64,000 nucleotides of DNA from Streptomyces roseus (GTDB lineage Bacteria; Actinomycetota; Actinomycetes; Streptomycetales; Streptomycetaceae), in contig NZ_LFML01000022.1 of assembly GCF_001044425.1 (NCBI RefSeq), positions 17,143 through 81,142 on the forward strand. The letters are read 5' to 3'. The notes under the pieces are model-generated. The model was given only the letters and a program-made list of their open reading frames with translations, did no database searches and was not told the origin of the DNA. Shown here one piece after another: positions 45,601-54,014 of the stretch; the stretch's first letter is position 1; each line of letters starts with the position of its first letter. A program made the position numbers and the translations under genes.

Positions 45601-47398
45601 CCGCGCCGCCGACGAGGACCGCCGCGCCGCCCAGCGCGCCGCCGACGACGCCCGCCGCACCGCCCGCGCGCTGCGCGCCGAGCGAGCCGAGATCGCCGGC
45701 GCCCCCGAGGCCCTGCCCGAGGACGACGGCGTCCCCAAGGCGCCCCTGCCCGACCTGCGCGAGGCCTACCGGGCCGCCTCGCGGCTCTACGAGAAGGTCG
45801 GCGTCGGCGCCGACCTGCGCGCCGAACAGGCCCGCGCCGAGAGCGACGAGAGCGCGGCCCTCGCCGAACTCGACCGGCTCACCAACAAGGTCCGCACCCG
45901 CGCCGCCCAGCTCCTCGAAGGCACCGACGGCGCCGACGGGCCCTCCCGGCAGGCGGCCGCCGCCCGCGCCGAGGCCCTCGTACAGATGCTGGAGACCCGG
46001 GCGCAGGCCGCCAGCGAGCAGCTCGGACGGCTCCGGGGCGAGGCCGAACGGCACGCCCCCGCCGAGGGCGAGGCCCACACCGACCTGCCCGAGGAGCTGG
46101 TCCCGGGCGACGTGGAACAGGCCCAGGCCCTGCTGCGCACCGCCACCGCCCAGCTCGCCGCGCACACGGCGGCCGTGGAGGCCGCCCGGGCCGCCCACGC
46201 CGACCTGCTGCACGCCCACCGCACCGCCGAGGACGGCGCCGGAGGCTTCGACGAGACCGCGGCCATGCTGCGGGACCTGCTGCGCGACCACACCCATCAG
46301 GAGGACGAGCGGGAGCCGGCCGCCCACCAGGGCACCCTGGAGGAGGCCCGGCACTCCGCGGCCGAGGCCCGCCGCTCCCTGCGCGGCTGCGCCGCCGACC
46401 TCTCGGCCGCCGAGGCGGCGGTGCGCGAGGCGAGCGACGTCCTGGTCCGCCACGCCAACGCCAACCGCTACGAGCAGGTGCGCACCCCCGCGCGCCAGCA
46501 GATCCGCGAACTGCCCGCCTCCGCCCTGCCCGAGCACGCCGCGGCCTGGGCCGCCGCCTTCGCGCCCCGGCTGCGCGTCCTCACCGACGAACTGGCCCAG
46601 CTGGAGCGCAACCGCGACAGCATCGTCGACCGGCTGCGCGGCCTCGTGGAGTCCGCCCTGGCCACCCTGCGCTCGGCCCAGCGCCTCTCCCAGCTCCCCG
46701 AGGGCCTGGGGGAGTGGTCGGGCCAGGAGTTCCTGCGCATCCGCTTCGAGGAGCCGGACCAGGCCACCCTCACGGAACGTCTGGGCGAGGTCATCGACGA
46801 GGCCACCCGCGCGGCCGTGAAGAAGAACAGCACCGCCTCCTTCGGCGAGGGCCGCCGCGACGGCATGTCCCTGCTGCTGCGCGGGGTCCAGGCGGCCCTG
46901 GAGCCCAAGGGCATCTCGGTCGAGATCCTCAAGCCGGACGCCGTCCTGCGCGCCGAGCGCGTACCGGTCGGCCAGATGGGCGACGTGTTCTCCGGCGGCC
47001 AGCTGCTGACCGCCGCGATCGCGCTGTACTGCACGATGGCGGCGCTGCGCAGCAACGACCGCGGCCGCGACAAGCACCGCCACGCGGGCACGCTGTTCCT
47101 CGACAACCCGATCGGGCGCGCCAACGCCACCTACCTGCTGGAACTCCAGCGGGCTGTCTCGGACGCGCTCGGCGTCCAGCTGCTCTACACGACCGGCCTC
47201 TTCGACACGACGGCCCTCGCCGAGTTCCCGCTGGTCATCCGGCTGCGCAACGACGCGGACCTGCGGGCGGGCCTGAAGTACATCAGTGTCGAGGAGCACC
47301 TGCGGCCGGGCCTGCCCCAGCAGTCCCCGGAGGAGGAGACCATCCACGGAGAGATCACGGCGACCCGCATGTTCCGCCGCTCCGCGACCGTTTCCTGA
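42686..47398 (+). CDS. Large SMC/MukB/JetC-like coiled-coil ATPase
   Basis: A 1570-residue cytosolic ATPase. The N-terminal half-site has Walker A ENGGGKSVLLKLIF (about 63-76). Two very long Ala/Glu/Arg-rich coiled-coil stretches (about 310-630 and 830-1320) flank a central globular hinge (about 665-800, containing EYLGEHGIPALPGW and VDGVVITDPDTHARA). The C-terminal head has the ABC signature FSGGQLLTAAIALYC (about 1434) and the Walker B strand TLFLDNPIGRANA (about 1470), where Asn replaces the usual catalytic Glu. It ends QLLYTTGLFD, then VIRLRNDADLRAG. ATG 42686 is the only start that keeps the full head. The coiled coils are not those of a RecN or Rad50 with a zinc hook. Probable DNA-loop-extruding motor. 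Confidence 0.85.
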   Translation: MYELSRIRLYSIGPAGARYADTVLDLRGVGEPVPHPAPAQAEFFEDEPTGPPRRPAPAGVLFLENGGGKSVLLKLIFSVMLPGHRNTLGGASSGVLRKFLLADDCGHVALEWQHTQTGECVVVGKVSEWRGRQVSNDPRKFAEAWYSFRPGPGLSLDSLPVAEATTVRPPVEGASGARGRRRTMKGFRDALTEAGKAYPHLEVYFEEIHDRWNEHLTELGLDPELFRYQREMNADEGEAAGLFAVKKDSDFTDLLLRAVTDTRDTDGLADLVHGFGNKLGRRAELMAERDFTAGSVDLLTKIVEAAGARSRLRDVHAGAERRTRTLARRLSARAAEERGRAADLAQRVTAAAHGVTSAESARTRSAAVSAELAYRHASLALTVADKAAAAQRRELLEARTLHSAWQAAEIVLRHRAASDRSARVAAAILEAERDAAPALAARATAAAALVRALHTAAEDGERVANEEEERSAALQEAGEAAHRDATAAATGAQRARSEAEHLRARLAEVEQETAEAVRAGWLDDSAPDADPARAALAASDAEKTAVAAWDESRESARATAEAAREAAAAESRAELTAARAADAADAAEAAHGAEHRAAASLAASPRLAELLGLAPTPETFLPHPRTGTPEGAGTPAPRPAAANGSAAAHPGGAPGGAAEGGGLTVEDLDRGADELREMLTRGVGTAERQLFELRTAAADDARILGALGDGGLLPPGPDVLATVEYLGEHGIPALPGWRYLAQSVDPADHAAVLAARPELVDGVVITDPDTHARAREVLSAAALLPRSTVAVGTAAALLAPVPPSHGEDTDTGVFLVPPNPAMHDEHAADEERQALRTRATARDTEIRDLAARLAGDRELAARLASWRTGCPPGRLAELARQAEAARDFAEEADAELAQARTVRAEADEAAADAARVRDERQDAAQRARRAADALAGLAFRLRERAGWQAKLRELADDAAESEARAEVCLDRARAADEDRRAAQRAADDARRTARALRAERAEIAGAPEALPEDDGVPKAPLPDLREAYRAASRLYEKVGVGADLRAEQARAESDESAALAELDRLTNKVRTRAAQLLEGTDGADGPSRQAAAARAEALVQMLETRAQAASEQLGRLRGEAERHAPAEGEAHTDLPEELVPGDVEQAQALLRTATAQLAAHTAAVEAARAAHADLLHAHRTAEDGAGGFDETAAMLRDLLRDHTHQEDEREPAAHQGTLEEARHSAAEARRSLRGCAADLSAAEAAVREASDVLVRHANANRYEQVRTPARQQIRELPASALPEHAAAWAAAFAPRLRVLTDELAQLERNRDSIVDRLRGLVESALATLRSAQRLSQLPEGLGEWSGQEFLRIRFEEPDQATLTERLGEVIDEATRAAVKKNSTASFGEGRRDGMSLLLRGVQAALEPKGISVEILKPDAVLRAERVPVGQMGDVFSGGQLLTAAIALYCTMAALRSNDRGRDKHRHAGTLFLDNPIGRANATYLLELQRAVSDALGVQLLYTTGLFDTTALAEFPLVIRLRNDADLRAGLKYISVEEHLRPGLPQQSPEEETIHGEITATRMFRRSATVS

Positions 47399-47464
47399 TC
47401 GCGCCGCACCGCACCGCACCGCACCGCGCCGCTCGCGCCGTACGATGGCCGGCCCGTACGGGCG

Positions 47465-47971
47465 TCAGCCCCGGCCCGAGCTCGCCTGGTAGCGCCGGTC
47501 CGCACCGGGCGGCGGCCAGACGGCCGGCCGGGCGGCCGGGGCCCTCTCGCCGCCGCCCCTCGGTATGCGGCCGCCGCCGGCCCCCGGCTGCCGACGGTGC
47601 TCCGTACGGGACTCCGCGTGGGCCCGGCGCCGCTCGCGCCGGCGGCCGCGCGCCGTGCTGCTCGGCTCCGACACCACCCCGTACCGCTGGTTCCACATCT
47701 GCCGGGTGATCATCACGTCCAGCACGCCCCAGGTGGCCACCACCGTTCCGGCTATCGCGCCGAGCGCCATCGGCAGGGCCAGCCAGGAGCCGGTCAGCGT
47801 CAGGAAGAAGGTGACCGTCGCCTGGGTCAGCGTCACGGCCACGATCAGCACCGCCCGCACCGCCGCGTCCCGCACCGGATCCGGCATGCGGCGGCGCAGC
47901 GCCGGCTCCTCCTGCCACAGCGACCGGCCCCGCGCGCCCGCCATCACACCGTCGTCCTCGTACATCCCCAT
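47465..47971 (-). CDS. Two-helix membrane protein, unknown function
   Basis: A 168-residue protein. The N-terminal cytosolic segment (about 1-40, acidic then basic) precedes two membrane helices (about 38-58 and 64-84, VLIVAVTLTQATVTFFLTL; LALPMALGAIAGTVVATWGV). The tail is highly basic and Pro/Gly-rich (ERRRAHAESR) and looks disordered. Family not recognised. ATG 47971 or 47965. Convergent with the SMC gene and divergent from the conservon. Confidence 0.7.
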   Translation of the reverse strand: MGMYEDDGVMAGARGRSLWQEEPALRRRMPDPVRDAAVRAVLIVAVTLTQATVTFFLTLTGSWLALPMALGAIAGTVVATWGVLDVMITRQMWNQRYGVVSEPSSTARGRRRERRRAHAESRTEHRRQPGAGGGRIPRGGGERAPAARPAVWPPPGADRRYQASSGRG

Positions 47972-48222
47972 GCCACGCTCCCCCTGCCCCGTCCCCTCAA
48001 CCAGCTAGACGTTCGAAACCGCCCGGAGATTCCCGTATCCACCAAAGTCTTCTGCCCCGCACGTGCCCATCGCGGAACGAAGAATTCCAGCCATCCATTC
48101 GGTTTCGGGAACCGACACCCCACCAAGTGTCATCTGCCACATAACGGACCGCTGTTGACCGGATGTGTCGGACAACTGCTGATCTACGCCCCGGCGCCCG
48201 GCCGAAAACGTCCGGACACGCC

Positions 48223-48252
48223 TTCGAAGCCGCTCCCCGGCAGTAGTAGGCT
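48223..48252 (+). promoter_or_regulatory. Likely cvn promoter
   Basis: TTCGAA (48223-48228), an 18-bp spacer and TAGGCT (48247-48252), about 70 bp before the CvnA-type start. The remainder of the 349-bp gap 47972-48320 shows no gene and no other clear site. Confidence 0.5.
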
Positions 48253-48320
48253 CACGCCGTTTAAATGACGGAACACCGACCCCCGACAACGGGGTTGAGC
48301 TGGGGGAGGCTGGGGAGGCC

Positions 48321-51086
48321 ATGCGCTTTCGCGGGAAGTCCATCCGCCGGAAGATCGTGGCGTTGCTCCTTGTGCCGCTCGTCTCCCTCACCGCCCTGTG
48401 GGGCTTCGCGACCGTGCTCACCGGCCGCCAGGCCGTCGAACTCCTCGACGTCGCCTACGTCATCGACAAGGTCGGCTACCCCGTAGAGGACGTCGTCCGC
48501 GTCATCCAGAAGGAGCGCCGCCAGAGCCTCGTCGTCCTCGGCGACCCCCGGGCCTCCACCGCGACCGCCGAACTCGCCAAGCGCCGCGCCGCGACCGACG
48601 AGCTCGTGGACCGCATCGGCAAGAACGCCAAGGACCCCGAGGTCTCGGACGAGCTGGCCCCCGAGGCCGCCCAGCGCCTCGACTCCATTCTGGACGCCTT
48701 CCACGGCATCGGCGCCCTGCGCCGCTCCGTCGACCAGAACACCCTCGACCCGAGCCAGGCGCTGGAGCTCTACAGCCGTCTCGTCGACCCCTGCTACGAC
48801 TTCCTCCTGAACCTCCACGCCCTCGAAAACGTGGAGATGGACAAGCAGGGCCGCGCGCTCGTCGGCGTCACCCGCGCCCGGGAGACGCTCTCCCGCGAGG
48901 ACGCCGTCGTCGGGGCCGCCCTCGCGGCCCGCAACGTCACTCCCGCGGACGTGCGGCACGTCTCCGACTTCGCCGCGAATCGGGCCCTGCTCTACGAGTT
49001 CAACCTCGCGATCCTCCCGTCCGACGACCGCGAGCAGTTCGAGCAGTACTGGGGCGGCCCCGACACCAAGCCGCTGCGCGACCTGGAGGAACGGTTCGTC
49101 GCCGCAGGCCCGGGCAAGAACCCGCGCATCACCGCCGCCCAGTGGGACGAGGCCGCGGGCAAGGTCCTCGACGACCTCGCCACCATGGGCACCGCGGCGG
49201 GCGACCGCTACCAAAAGCGCGTCGAACCCGTCGCCATGGACGTCCTCGTCCAGGCGGCCATCGCCGGCGTCCTCGGCTTCATCGCCCTCGTCTTCTCCGT
49301 CGTCCTCTCCGTGCGCATCGGCCGGGACCTGGTCCGCGACCTGTCCCGGCTCCGCAAGGAGGCCCACGAGGTCTCCGGCGTCCGGCTGCCCGCCGTCATG
49401 CGCCGCCTCGCCGCCGGGGAACACGTGGACGTCGAGACCGAGGCCCCGCGCCTGGAGTACGAGAAGGACGAGGTCGGCCAGGTCGGCCAGGCCCTCAACA
49501 CCCTCCAGCGCGCCGCCGTCGAAGCCGCCGTCAAGCAGGCGGAGCTCCGCCGCGGCGTGTCCGAGGTGTTCGTCAACCTGGCCCGCCGCAACCAGGTCCT
49601 GCTGCACCGCCAGCTGACCCTGCTCGACACCATGGAGCGGCGCACCGAGGACGCCGAGGAACTCGCCGACCTCTTCCGCCTCGACCACATGACCACCCGC
49701 ATGCGCCGCCACGCCGAGGGCCTCGTGATCCTCTCCGGCGCCGCCCCCTCCCGCCAGTGGCGCAAGCCCGTCCAGCTCATGGACGTCGTCCGGGCCGCCG
49801 TCGCCGAGGTCGAGGACTACGAGCGCATCGAGGTGCGCAGGCTGCCGCGGCTCGGCATAGCCGGCCCCGCCGTCGCCGACGTCACCCACCTGGTCGCCGA
49901 ACTCCTGGAGAACGCGACGGTGTTCTCCCCGCCGCACACCGCCGTCCAGGTGCACGGCGAACGCGTCGCCAACGGCTTCACCCTGGAAATCCACGACCGC
50001 GGCCTCGGCATGAACCCGGAGGCCCTCCTCGACGCGAACCTCCGGCTCGCCGAGACCCCGGAGTTCGAGCTCTCCGACACCGACCGCCTCGGCCTCTTCG
50101 TCGTCAGCCGCCTCGCCCAGCGCCACGCCGTCAAGGTCGTCCTCCAGCCCAGCCCCTACGGCGGCACCACCGCCGTGGTGTTCCTCCCGGCGGCCCTGCT
50201 CACCGAGGCCCCCGAGACCAACGGCACCGGCCTGCGCCTGGGCGACGGCAAGGGCGGCGGCCGGGCCGGCCTGGGCACCAAGAACGGCCGGGGACCCGCC
50301 CGGCCCGCCCCGGCCGCCATGGAGCGCGCCCCGGCCGGCCGCACGCTCGCCGCCCCCGAACTGCGCGGCCCGGTCGAACTGGAGGCCCCGCTCGGCGTCC
50401 TCGGCCTGGACGGCCTCGACGACCCTGCCCCCCTCGACGAGCTCACCACCGGGATCGCCGGCCTCACCGGCGTCGGCGGCCGCCCCGCCATGGCCACCCT
50501 CGACGACGAGACCCCGCCGAACGGCACCCCGCGCAGCGCCCTGCTGGGACTGCGCCCGGCGGACCGCGCGGGGCACGCCGACCGCAAGGGCGGCCCGGAC
50601 CGCGAGCCCCCGGCCCCCACCGGCCCGGTCCGCCTCGACCGCCACCGCGCCGAACCGGTACGCGGCGCCCGTCCCGACGCGCCCCGCCCCGCGGGAGCCG
50701 TGCCGCTGCCGCGCCGCAGGCCCACCCCGACGCTGGTCGCCGAGCACGGCCGCCGGGTGGAGCCCCGCCCGGTCACCGCGGTACCGAAACCCGGGGCGGA
50801 GCCGGAGCAGGCCGCCCTGGCCCCCGGCGGTCTGCCCAAGCGCGTCCGCCAGGCCAACCTGGCGCCCCAGCTGAAGAACGCCCGGGCGTCCGCGCCCGCC
50901 GAAGCCACCGCCGACCAAGTGGTCGACCGCGACGCGGAAGAAGTACGTACGCGCATGTCCGCACTCCAGCGCGGCTGGACGGCGGGCCGCACCCAGCAGG
51001 CACAGGCACAGCAGCAGTCCGGAACCGGGGCTGGCACCTCCGCCGCCACAGGTCCCGGATACGAGAACGAGGGGGACGGTCGATGA
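48321..51086 (+). CDS. cvnA: Conservon sensor kinase (CvnA-type, NIT domain)
   Basis: A 921-residue membrane sensor. It has an N-terminal helix (about 11-32), an external NIT-type helical sensor (about 55-305, including KERRQSLVVLGDPRA), a second helix (about 310-332), HAMP-like linker, and a kinase core: a possible phosphoacceptor His in LFRLDHMTTRMRRHAEGLVI (about 455), N box ELLENATVFSPP and G box HDRGLGM. The last 300 residues are Pro/Ala/Arg-rich and probably disordered. ATG with GGGGAGG 4 nt upstream. Conservon kinases act with the small proteins encoded next as a membrane-linked G-protein-like module. ATGA overlap with cvnB. Confidence 0.9.
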   Translation: MRFRGKSIRRKIVALLLVPLVSLTALWGFATVLTGRQAVELLDVAYVIDKVGYPVEDVVRVIQKERRQSLVVLGDPRASTATAELAKRRAATDELVDRIGKNAKDPEVSDELAPEAAQRLDSILDAFHGIGALRRSVDQNTLDPSQALELYSRLVDPCYDFLLNLHALENVEMDKQGRALVGVTRARETLSREDAVVGAALAARNVTPADVRHVSDFAANRALLYEFNLAILPSDDREQFEQYWGGPDTKPLRDLEERFVAAGPGKNPRITAAQWDEAAGKVLDDLATMGTAAGDRYQKRVEPVAMDVLVQAAIAGVLGFIALVFSVVLSVRIGRDLVRDLSRLRKEAHEVSGVRLPAVMRRLAAGEHVDVETEAPRLEYEKDEVGQVGQALNTLQRAAVEAAVKQAELRRGVSEVFVNLARRNQVLLHRQLTLLDTMERRTEDAEELADLFRLDHMTTRMRRHAEGLVILSGAAPSRQWRKPVQLMDVVRAAVAEVEDYERIEVRRLPRLGIAGPAVADVTHLVAELLENATVFSPPHTAVQVHGERVANGFTLEIHDRGLGMNPEALLDANLRLAETPEFELSDTDRLGLFVVSRLAQRHAVKVVLQPSPYGGTTAVVFLPAALLTEAPETNGTGLRLGDGKGGGRAGLGTKNGRGPARPAPAAMERAPAGRTLAAPELRGPVELEAPLGVLGLDGLDDPAPLDELTTGIAGLTGVGGRPAMATLDDETPPNGTPRSALLGLRPADRAGHADRKGGPDREPPAPTGPVRLDRHRAEPVRGARPDAPRPAGAVPLPRRRPTPTLVAEHGRRVEPRPVTAVPKPGAEPEQAALAPGGLPKRVRQANLAPQLKNARASAPAEATADQVVDRDAEEVRTRMSALQRGWTAGRTQQAQAQQQSGTGAGTSAATGPGYENEGDGR

Positions 51087-51520
51087 CCGCACCGCAGACC
51101 GGCAACGACACCCGGGGCCGCGGCTCCGGTCCGCTCAACTGGCTCCTCGACGAGCTCGTCGACCGGGTCGGCAGCATCCGCAAGGCCGTGGTGCTCTCCG
51201 GCGACGGCCTGCCCACCGGCAGCTCGAAGGACCTGACCCGCGAGGACAGCGAGCACCTGGCCGCCGTGGCCTCCGGCTTCCACAGCCTGGCCAAGGGCGT
51301 CGGCCGCCACTTCGAGTCCGGCAGCGTCCGCCAGACCGTGGTCGAGCTGGACGAGGCCTTCCTCTTCGTCATGGCCGCCGGCGACGGCAGCTGCCTGGCC
51401 GTCCTCTCGGACGCCGACTCCGACGTCGGGCAGGTCGCGTACGAGATGACCCTCATGGTCAAGCGGGTGGGCGACCATCTGGCGACGGCTCCCCGCTCCG
51501 GGCTGCCAGCCGGAGGGTGA
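51083..51520 (+). CDS. cvnB: Roadblock/LC7 protein (CvnB-type)
   Basis: A 145-residue dimeric regulator with the roadblock fold (about 15-120): LLDELVDRVGSIRKAVVLSG, DGLPTGSSKDL and VFVMAAGDGSCLAVL-like strands. By analogy with MglB it probably acts on the GTPase encoded two genes downstream. ATGA overlap with cvnA; the next gene starts 10 bp later. Confidence 0.92.
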   Translation: MTAPQTGNDTRGRGSGPLNWLLDELVDRVGSIRKAVVLSGDGLPTGSSKDLTREDSEHLAAVASGFHSLAKGVGRHFESGSVRQTVVELDEAFLFVMAAGDGSCLAVLSDADSDVGQVAYEMTLMVKRVGDHLATAPRSGLPAGG

Positions 51521-51530
51521 GGCGGACGGC

Positions 51531-51968
51531 ATGAGCGATCCAGGCCCGAACGATCCGGCCGAGAACGATCCAGGCCGGCCGTACGATCCCGCCCACCCGC
51601 ACTGGTTCGACGACGAGGCCGGTCCCGTCGTGCGTCCGTACGCCATGACCCGCGGCCGGACCAGCCACGCCGGCCAGCACCGGCTGGACCTGATCGCGCT
51701 CGTCGTCGCCGAACCGGCGGCCGACGACCCGGTCTGGGACCTGACCCTCTCCCCGGAGCACTCCCACATCCTGGGGCTGTGCCGGGAGCGGCCGCAGTCG
51801 GTCGCCGAGCTCGCGGCCGAACTCGACCTCGCGGTCGGGGTCGTACGCGTTCTGATCGGCGACCTGGCCGAGGAGCAACTGGTCCATGTGAACCGGCCGG
51901 TACCCCCGGCCGAACTGCCCGACGAATCCATTCTGCGTGAGGTGATCGATGGCCTTCGGGCGCTCTAG
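51531..51968 (+). CDS. cvnC: DUF742 protein (CvnC-type)
   Basis: A 145-residue cytosolic protein with a DUF742 winged-helix-like domain (about 35-140): VVRPYAMTRGRTSHAG, then SPEHSHILGLCRERPQSVAE and LREVIDGLRAL at the end. Always found in conservons between the roadblock and GTPase proteins. Its end overlaps the GTPase start by 20 bp, so translation is coupled. Confidence 0.92.
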   Translation: MSDPGPNDPAENDPGRPYDPAHPHWFDDEAGPVVRPYAMTRGRTSHAGQHRLDLIALVVAEPAADDPVWDLTLSPEHSHILGLCRERPQSVAELAAELDLAVGVVRVLIGDLAEEQLVHVNRPVPPAELPDESILREVIDGLRAL

Positions 51969-52575
51969 CCGCACCGGTGCCATGCATGCCGTGTCACCGG
52001 TTGAGCCGCTGACCTTGAAGATCCTGGTCGCGGGCGGCTTCGGGGTGGGCAAGACCACCCTGGTCAGTGCGGTCAGCGAGATCAGACCGCTGCGGACCGA
52101 GGAACTGCTGTCGGAGCCGGGCGTCGGCATCGACGACACCGGGGGAGTGGAGGGCAAGAGCACCACCACCGTGGCGATGGACTTCGGCCGCATCACGCTG
52201 CGCGAGGACCTGGTGCTGTACCTCTTCGGCACGCCCGGACAGGACCGCTTCTGGTTCCTGTGGGACGAGCTGGCCCAGGGCGCGCTCGGCGCCGTGGTCC
52301 TCGCCGACACCCGCCGCCTCGCCGACTGCTTCGCCGCGGTCGACTACTTCGAGCGGCGGGGGATCCCGTTCACGGTCGCCGTGAACTGCTTCGACGGGGC
52401 CGAGCGGCACCCGGTGGTGACGGTGCGGGAGGCGCTCGACCTCGACCCCGAGGTGCCGGTGCTGCTGTGCGACGCCCGGGACCGGGAGTCCGTGAAGGAC
52501 GTGCTGGTGGGGGTCGTGGAACACGCGATGTCGCTGGCCCGGGCCCGGCGCCGGAGCCTGAGCGCGGGCGCCTGA
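51949..52575 (+). CDS. cvnD: Conservon GTPase (CvnD-type)
   Basis: A 208-residue small GTPase. G1 is LVAGGFGVGKTTLVS (about 32), G3 FGTPGQDRFWFLW (about 92) with Gln at the position used for hydrolysis in Ras, and G4 NCFDGAE (about 146). It belongs to the Cvn/MglA-like group and should respond to the kinase and roadblock proteins. It overlaps cvnC by 20 bp. No cytochrome P450 follows, unlike some conservons. Confidence 0.93.
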   Translation: MAFGRSSRTGAMHAVSPVEPLTLKILVAGGFGVGKTTLVSAVSEIRPLRTEELLSEPGVGIDDTGGVEGKSTTTVAMDFGRITLREDLVLYLFGTPGQDRFWFLWDELAQGALGAVVLADTRRLADCFAAVDYFERRGIPFTVAVNCFDGAERHPVVTVREALDLDPEVPVLLCDARDRESVKDVLVGVVEHAMSLARARRRSLSAGA

Positions 52576-52608
52576 GCGCGGGCGCCCGAGGCGTCCGGCC
52601 CACGGGAG

Positions 52609-52644
52609 GCGGCCCGTACCCCCGCCGACTGGGGTACGGGCCGC
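52609..52644. terminator. Conservon terminator
   Basis: Perfect 14-bp stem (52609-52622 with 52631-52644) and an 8-nt loop, 34 bp beyond cvnD. The 52576-52823 gap holds nothing else that I can identify. Confidence 0.88.
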
Positions 52645-52823
52645 GGCTCTCATGGGGGGTCCGAGGGCCTCGGCCGGGCGTCGTACGCGGCGGGAGGCTG
52701 TGGAGCGAGTGTGAACCCGCCCCCGGGGGCCGTCAAGCGTTCCGACAACAGCCGCTGTTCAGGCTCCGCACCCCGCCGCCCCGTCCCGCCCGCGCAGCCG
52801 CGGGCGGCAGGCGAGGAGGCGCC

Positions 52824-54014
52824 TCACCGCACCGCGACGACGGCCGATCCGTGCCCGAACAGCCCCTGGTTCGCGGTGATCCCCGCCCGCGCCCTCGGCA
52901 CCTGCCGGTCCCCGGCCGTGCCCCGCAGCTGCCAGGTCAGCTCGCACACCTGGGCGATGGCCTGCGCCGGCACCGCCTCCCCGAAAGAGGCGAGCCCGCC
53001 GCTGGTGTTCACGGGCACCCGCCCGCCGAGCGCCGTCACGCCCTCCCGTACGAGCTTGGCCCCCTCGCCCTCGGCGCACAGGCCGATGTCCTCGTACCAC
53101 TCCAGCTCCAGAGCGGTGGACAGGTCGTACACCTCGGCGAGCGAGAGGTCCCCGGGCCCGAGCCCGGCCTCCTCGTAAGCGGCCCGCGCGATCGACGCCC
53201 GGAAGGAGCCCGGGGCCGGCCGTACGGCGGTCACGGAGTCCGTGGCGATGTCAGGGAGGTCGAGGACCGTACGGGGATACGTCGGCGTCACCGTCGACAC
53301 CGCCCGGATCCGCACCGGATCGGCGACCCCGCGCGAGCGCGCGAAGTCCATGCTGCCCAGGACCAGCGCCGCGCCGCCGTCCGAGGTGGCGCAGATGTCG
53401 AGCAGCCGCAGCGGATCGGCGACGACCGCCGAGTCCGCGACCTCCTCGGCCGTGACGGGCCTGCGGTAGCGGGCGAGCGGGTTGAGCGCGCCGGCCGCCG
53501 CGTTCTTGACCTTGACCTGCGCGAAGTCCTCCAGCGTGTCCCCGTGGACCGCCATCCGGCGGCGCGCGTAGAGCGCGAAGTACGCCGGGTTCGTGGCGCC
53601 CAGCAGGCGAAAGCGCAGCCAGTCCGGATCGTCCGGCCGGTCCCCGCCCGCCGGGGCGAAGAACCCCTTGGGCGCCGCGTCCGCGCCGACCACCAGGACG
53701 ACGTCGGCCAGCCCGGCCAGAATCTGCGCCCGCGCCGCCCCGATGGCCTGGGCGCCGGAGGCGCAGGCCGCGTACACGCTGGTCACCCGCGCGCCCTGCC
53801 AGCCGAGGGCCTGGGCGAAGGTCGCTCCGGCCACGTAGCCCGGGTACCCGGAGCGCACGGTGTCGGCGCCGACGATCGACTGGACGTCGGCCCACTCCAG
53901 CCCGGCGTCGGCGAGCGCGGCGCGGGCCGCCGCCCGTCCGTACTCGACGAAGCTGCGGCCCCACTTGCCCCAGGGGTGCATCCCGGCGCCGAGGACGGCG
54001 ATGTCGGCGCTCAC
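52824..54014 (-). CDS. SCP2/Ltp-type thiolase or lipid-transfer thiolase-like enzyme
   Basis: A 396-residue thiolase-fold enzyme. The nucleophilic Cys lies in VYAACASGAQAIGAA (about 88), the mid motif is NTSGGLASFGEAVPA (about 344) and the C-terminal HG is in GLFGHGSAVVAVR. It partners with the DUF35 protein encoded immediately before it (GTGA overlap), as in SCP2-thiolase or Ltp/DUF35 aldolase pairs of steroid and side-chain catabolism. The exact reaction, thiolysis or retro-aldol cleavage, cannot be read. Controlled with its partner by the palindrome at 54495. Confidence 0.86.
   Translation of the reverse strand: MSADIAVLGAGMHPWGKWGRSFVEYGRAAARAALADAGLEWADVQSIVGADTVRSGYPGYVAGATFAQALGWQGARVTSVYAACASGAQAIGAARAQILAGLADVVLVVGADAAPKGFFAPAGGDRPDDPDWLRFRLLGATNPAYFALYARRRMAVHGDTLEDFAQVKVKNAAAGALNPLARYRRPVTAEEVADSAVVADPLRLLDICATSDGGAALVLGSMDFARSRGVADPVRIRAVSTVTPTYPRTVLDLPDIATDSVTAVRPAPGSFRASIARAAYEEAGLGPGDLSLAEVYDLSTALELEWYEDIGLCAEGEGAKLVREGVTALGGRVPVNTSGGLASFGEAVPAQAIAQVCELTWQLRGTAGDRQVPRARAGITANQGLFGHGSAVVAVR

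Noticed and set aside
39129..47398. A full four-gene Wadjet locus with a nuclease
   Set aside because: No TOPRIM/DUF3322-type gene is present; neighbours are pxpABC and a conservon, so only three components can be supported.
42668..47419. A 1583-codon open frame on the minus strand opposite the SMC gene
   Set aside because: It is a shadow of GC-biased codons, rich in Gly/Ala/Val with no domain, no ribosome site, and it fully overlaps a gene with clear ATPase motifs.
51531..52823. A cytochrome P450 as a fifth conservon gene
   Set aside because: After cvnD there is a terminator and then the minus-strand thiolase; no P450 motif is visible.
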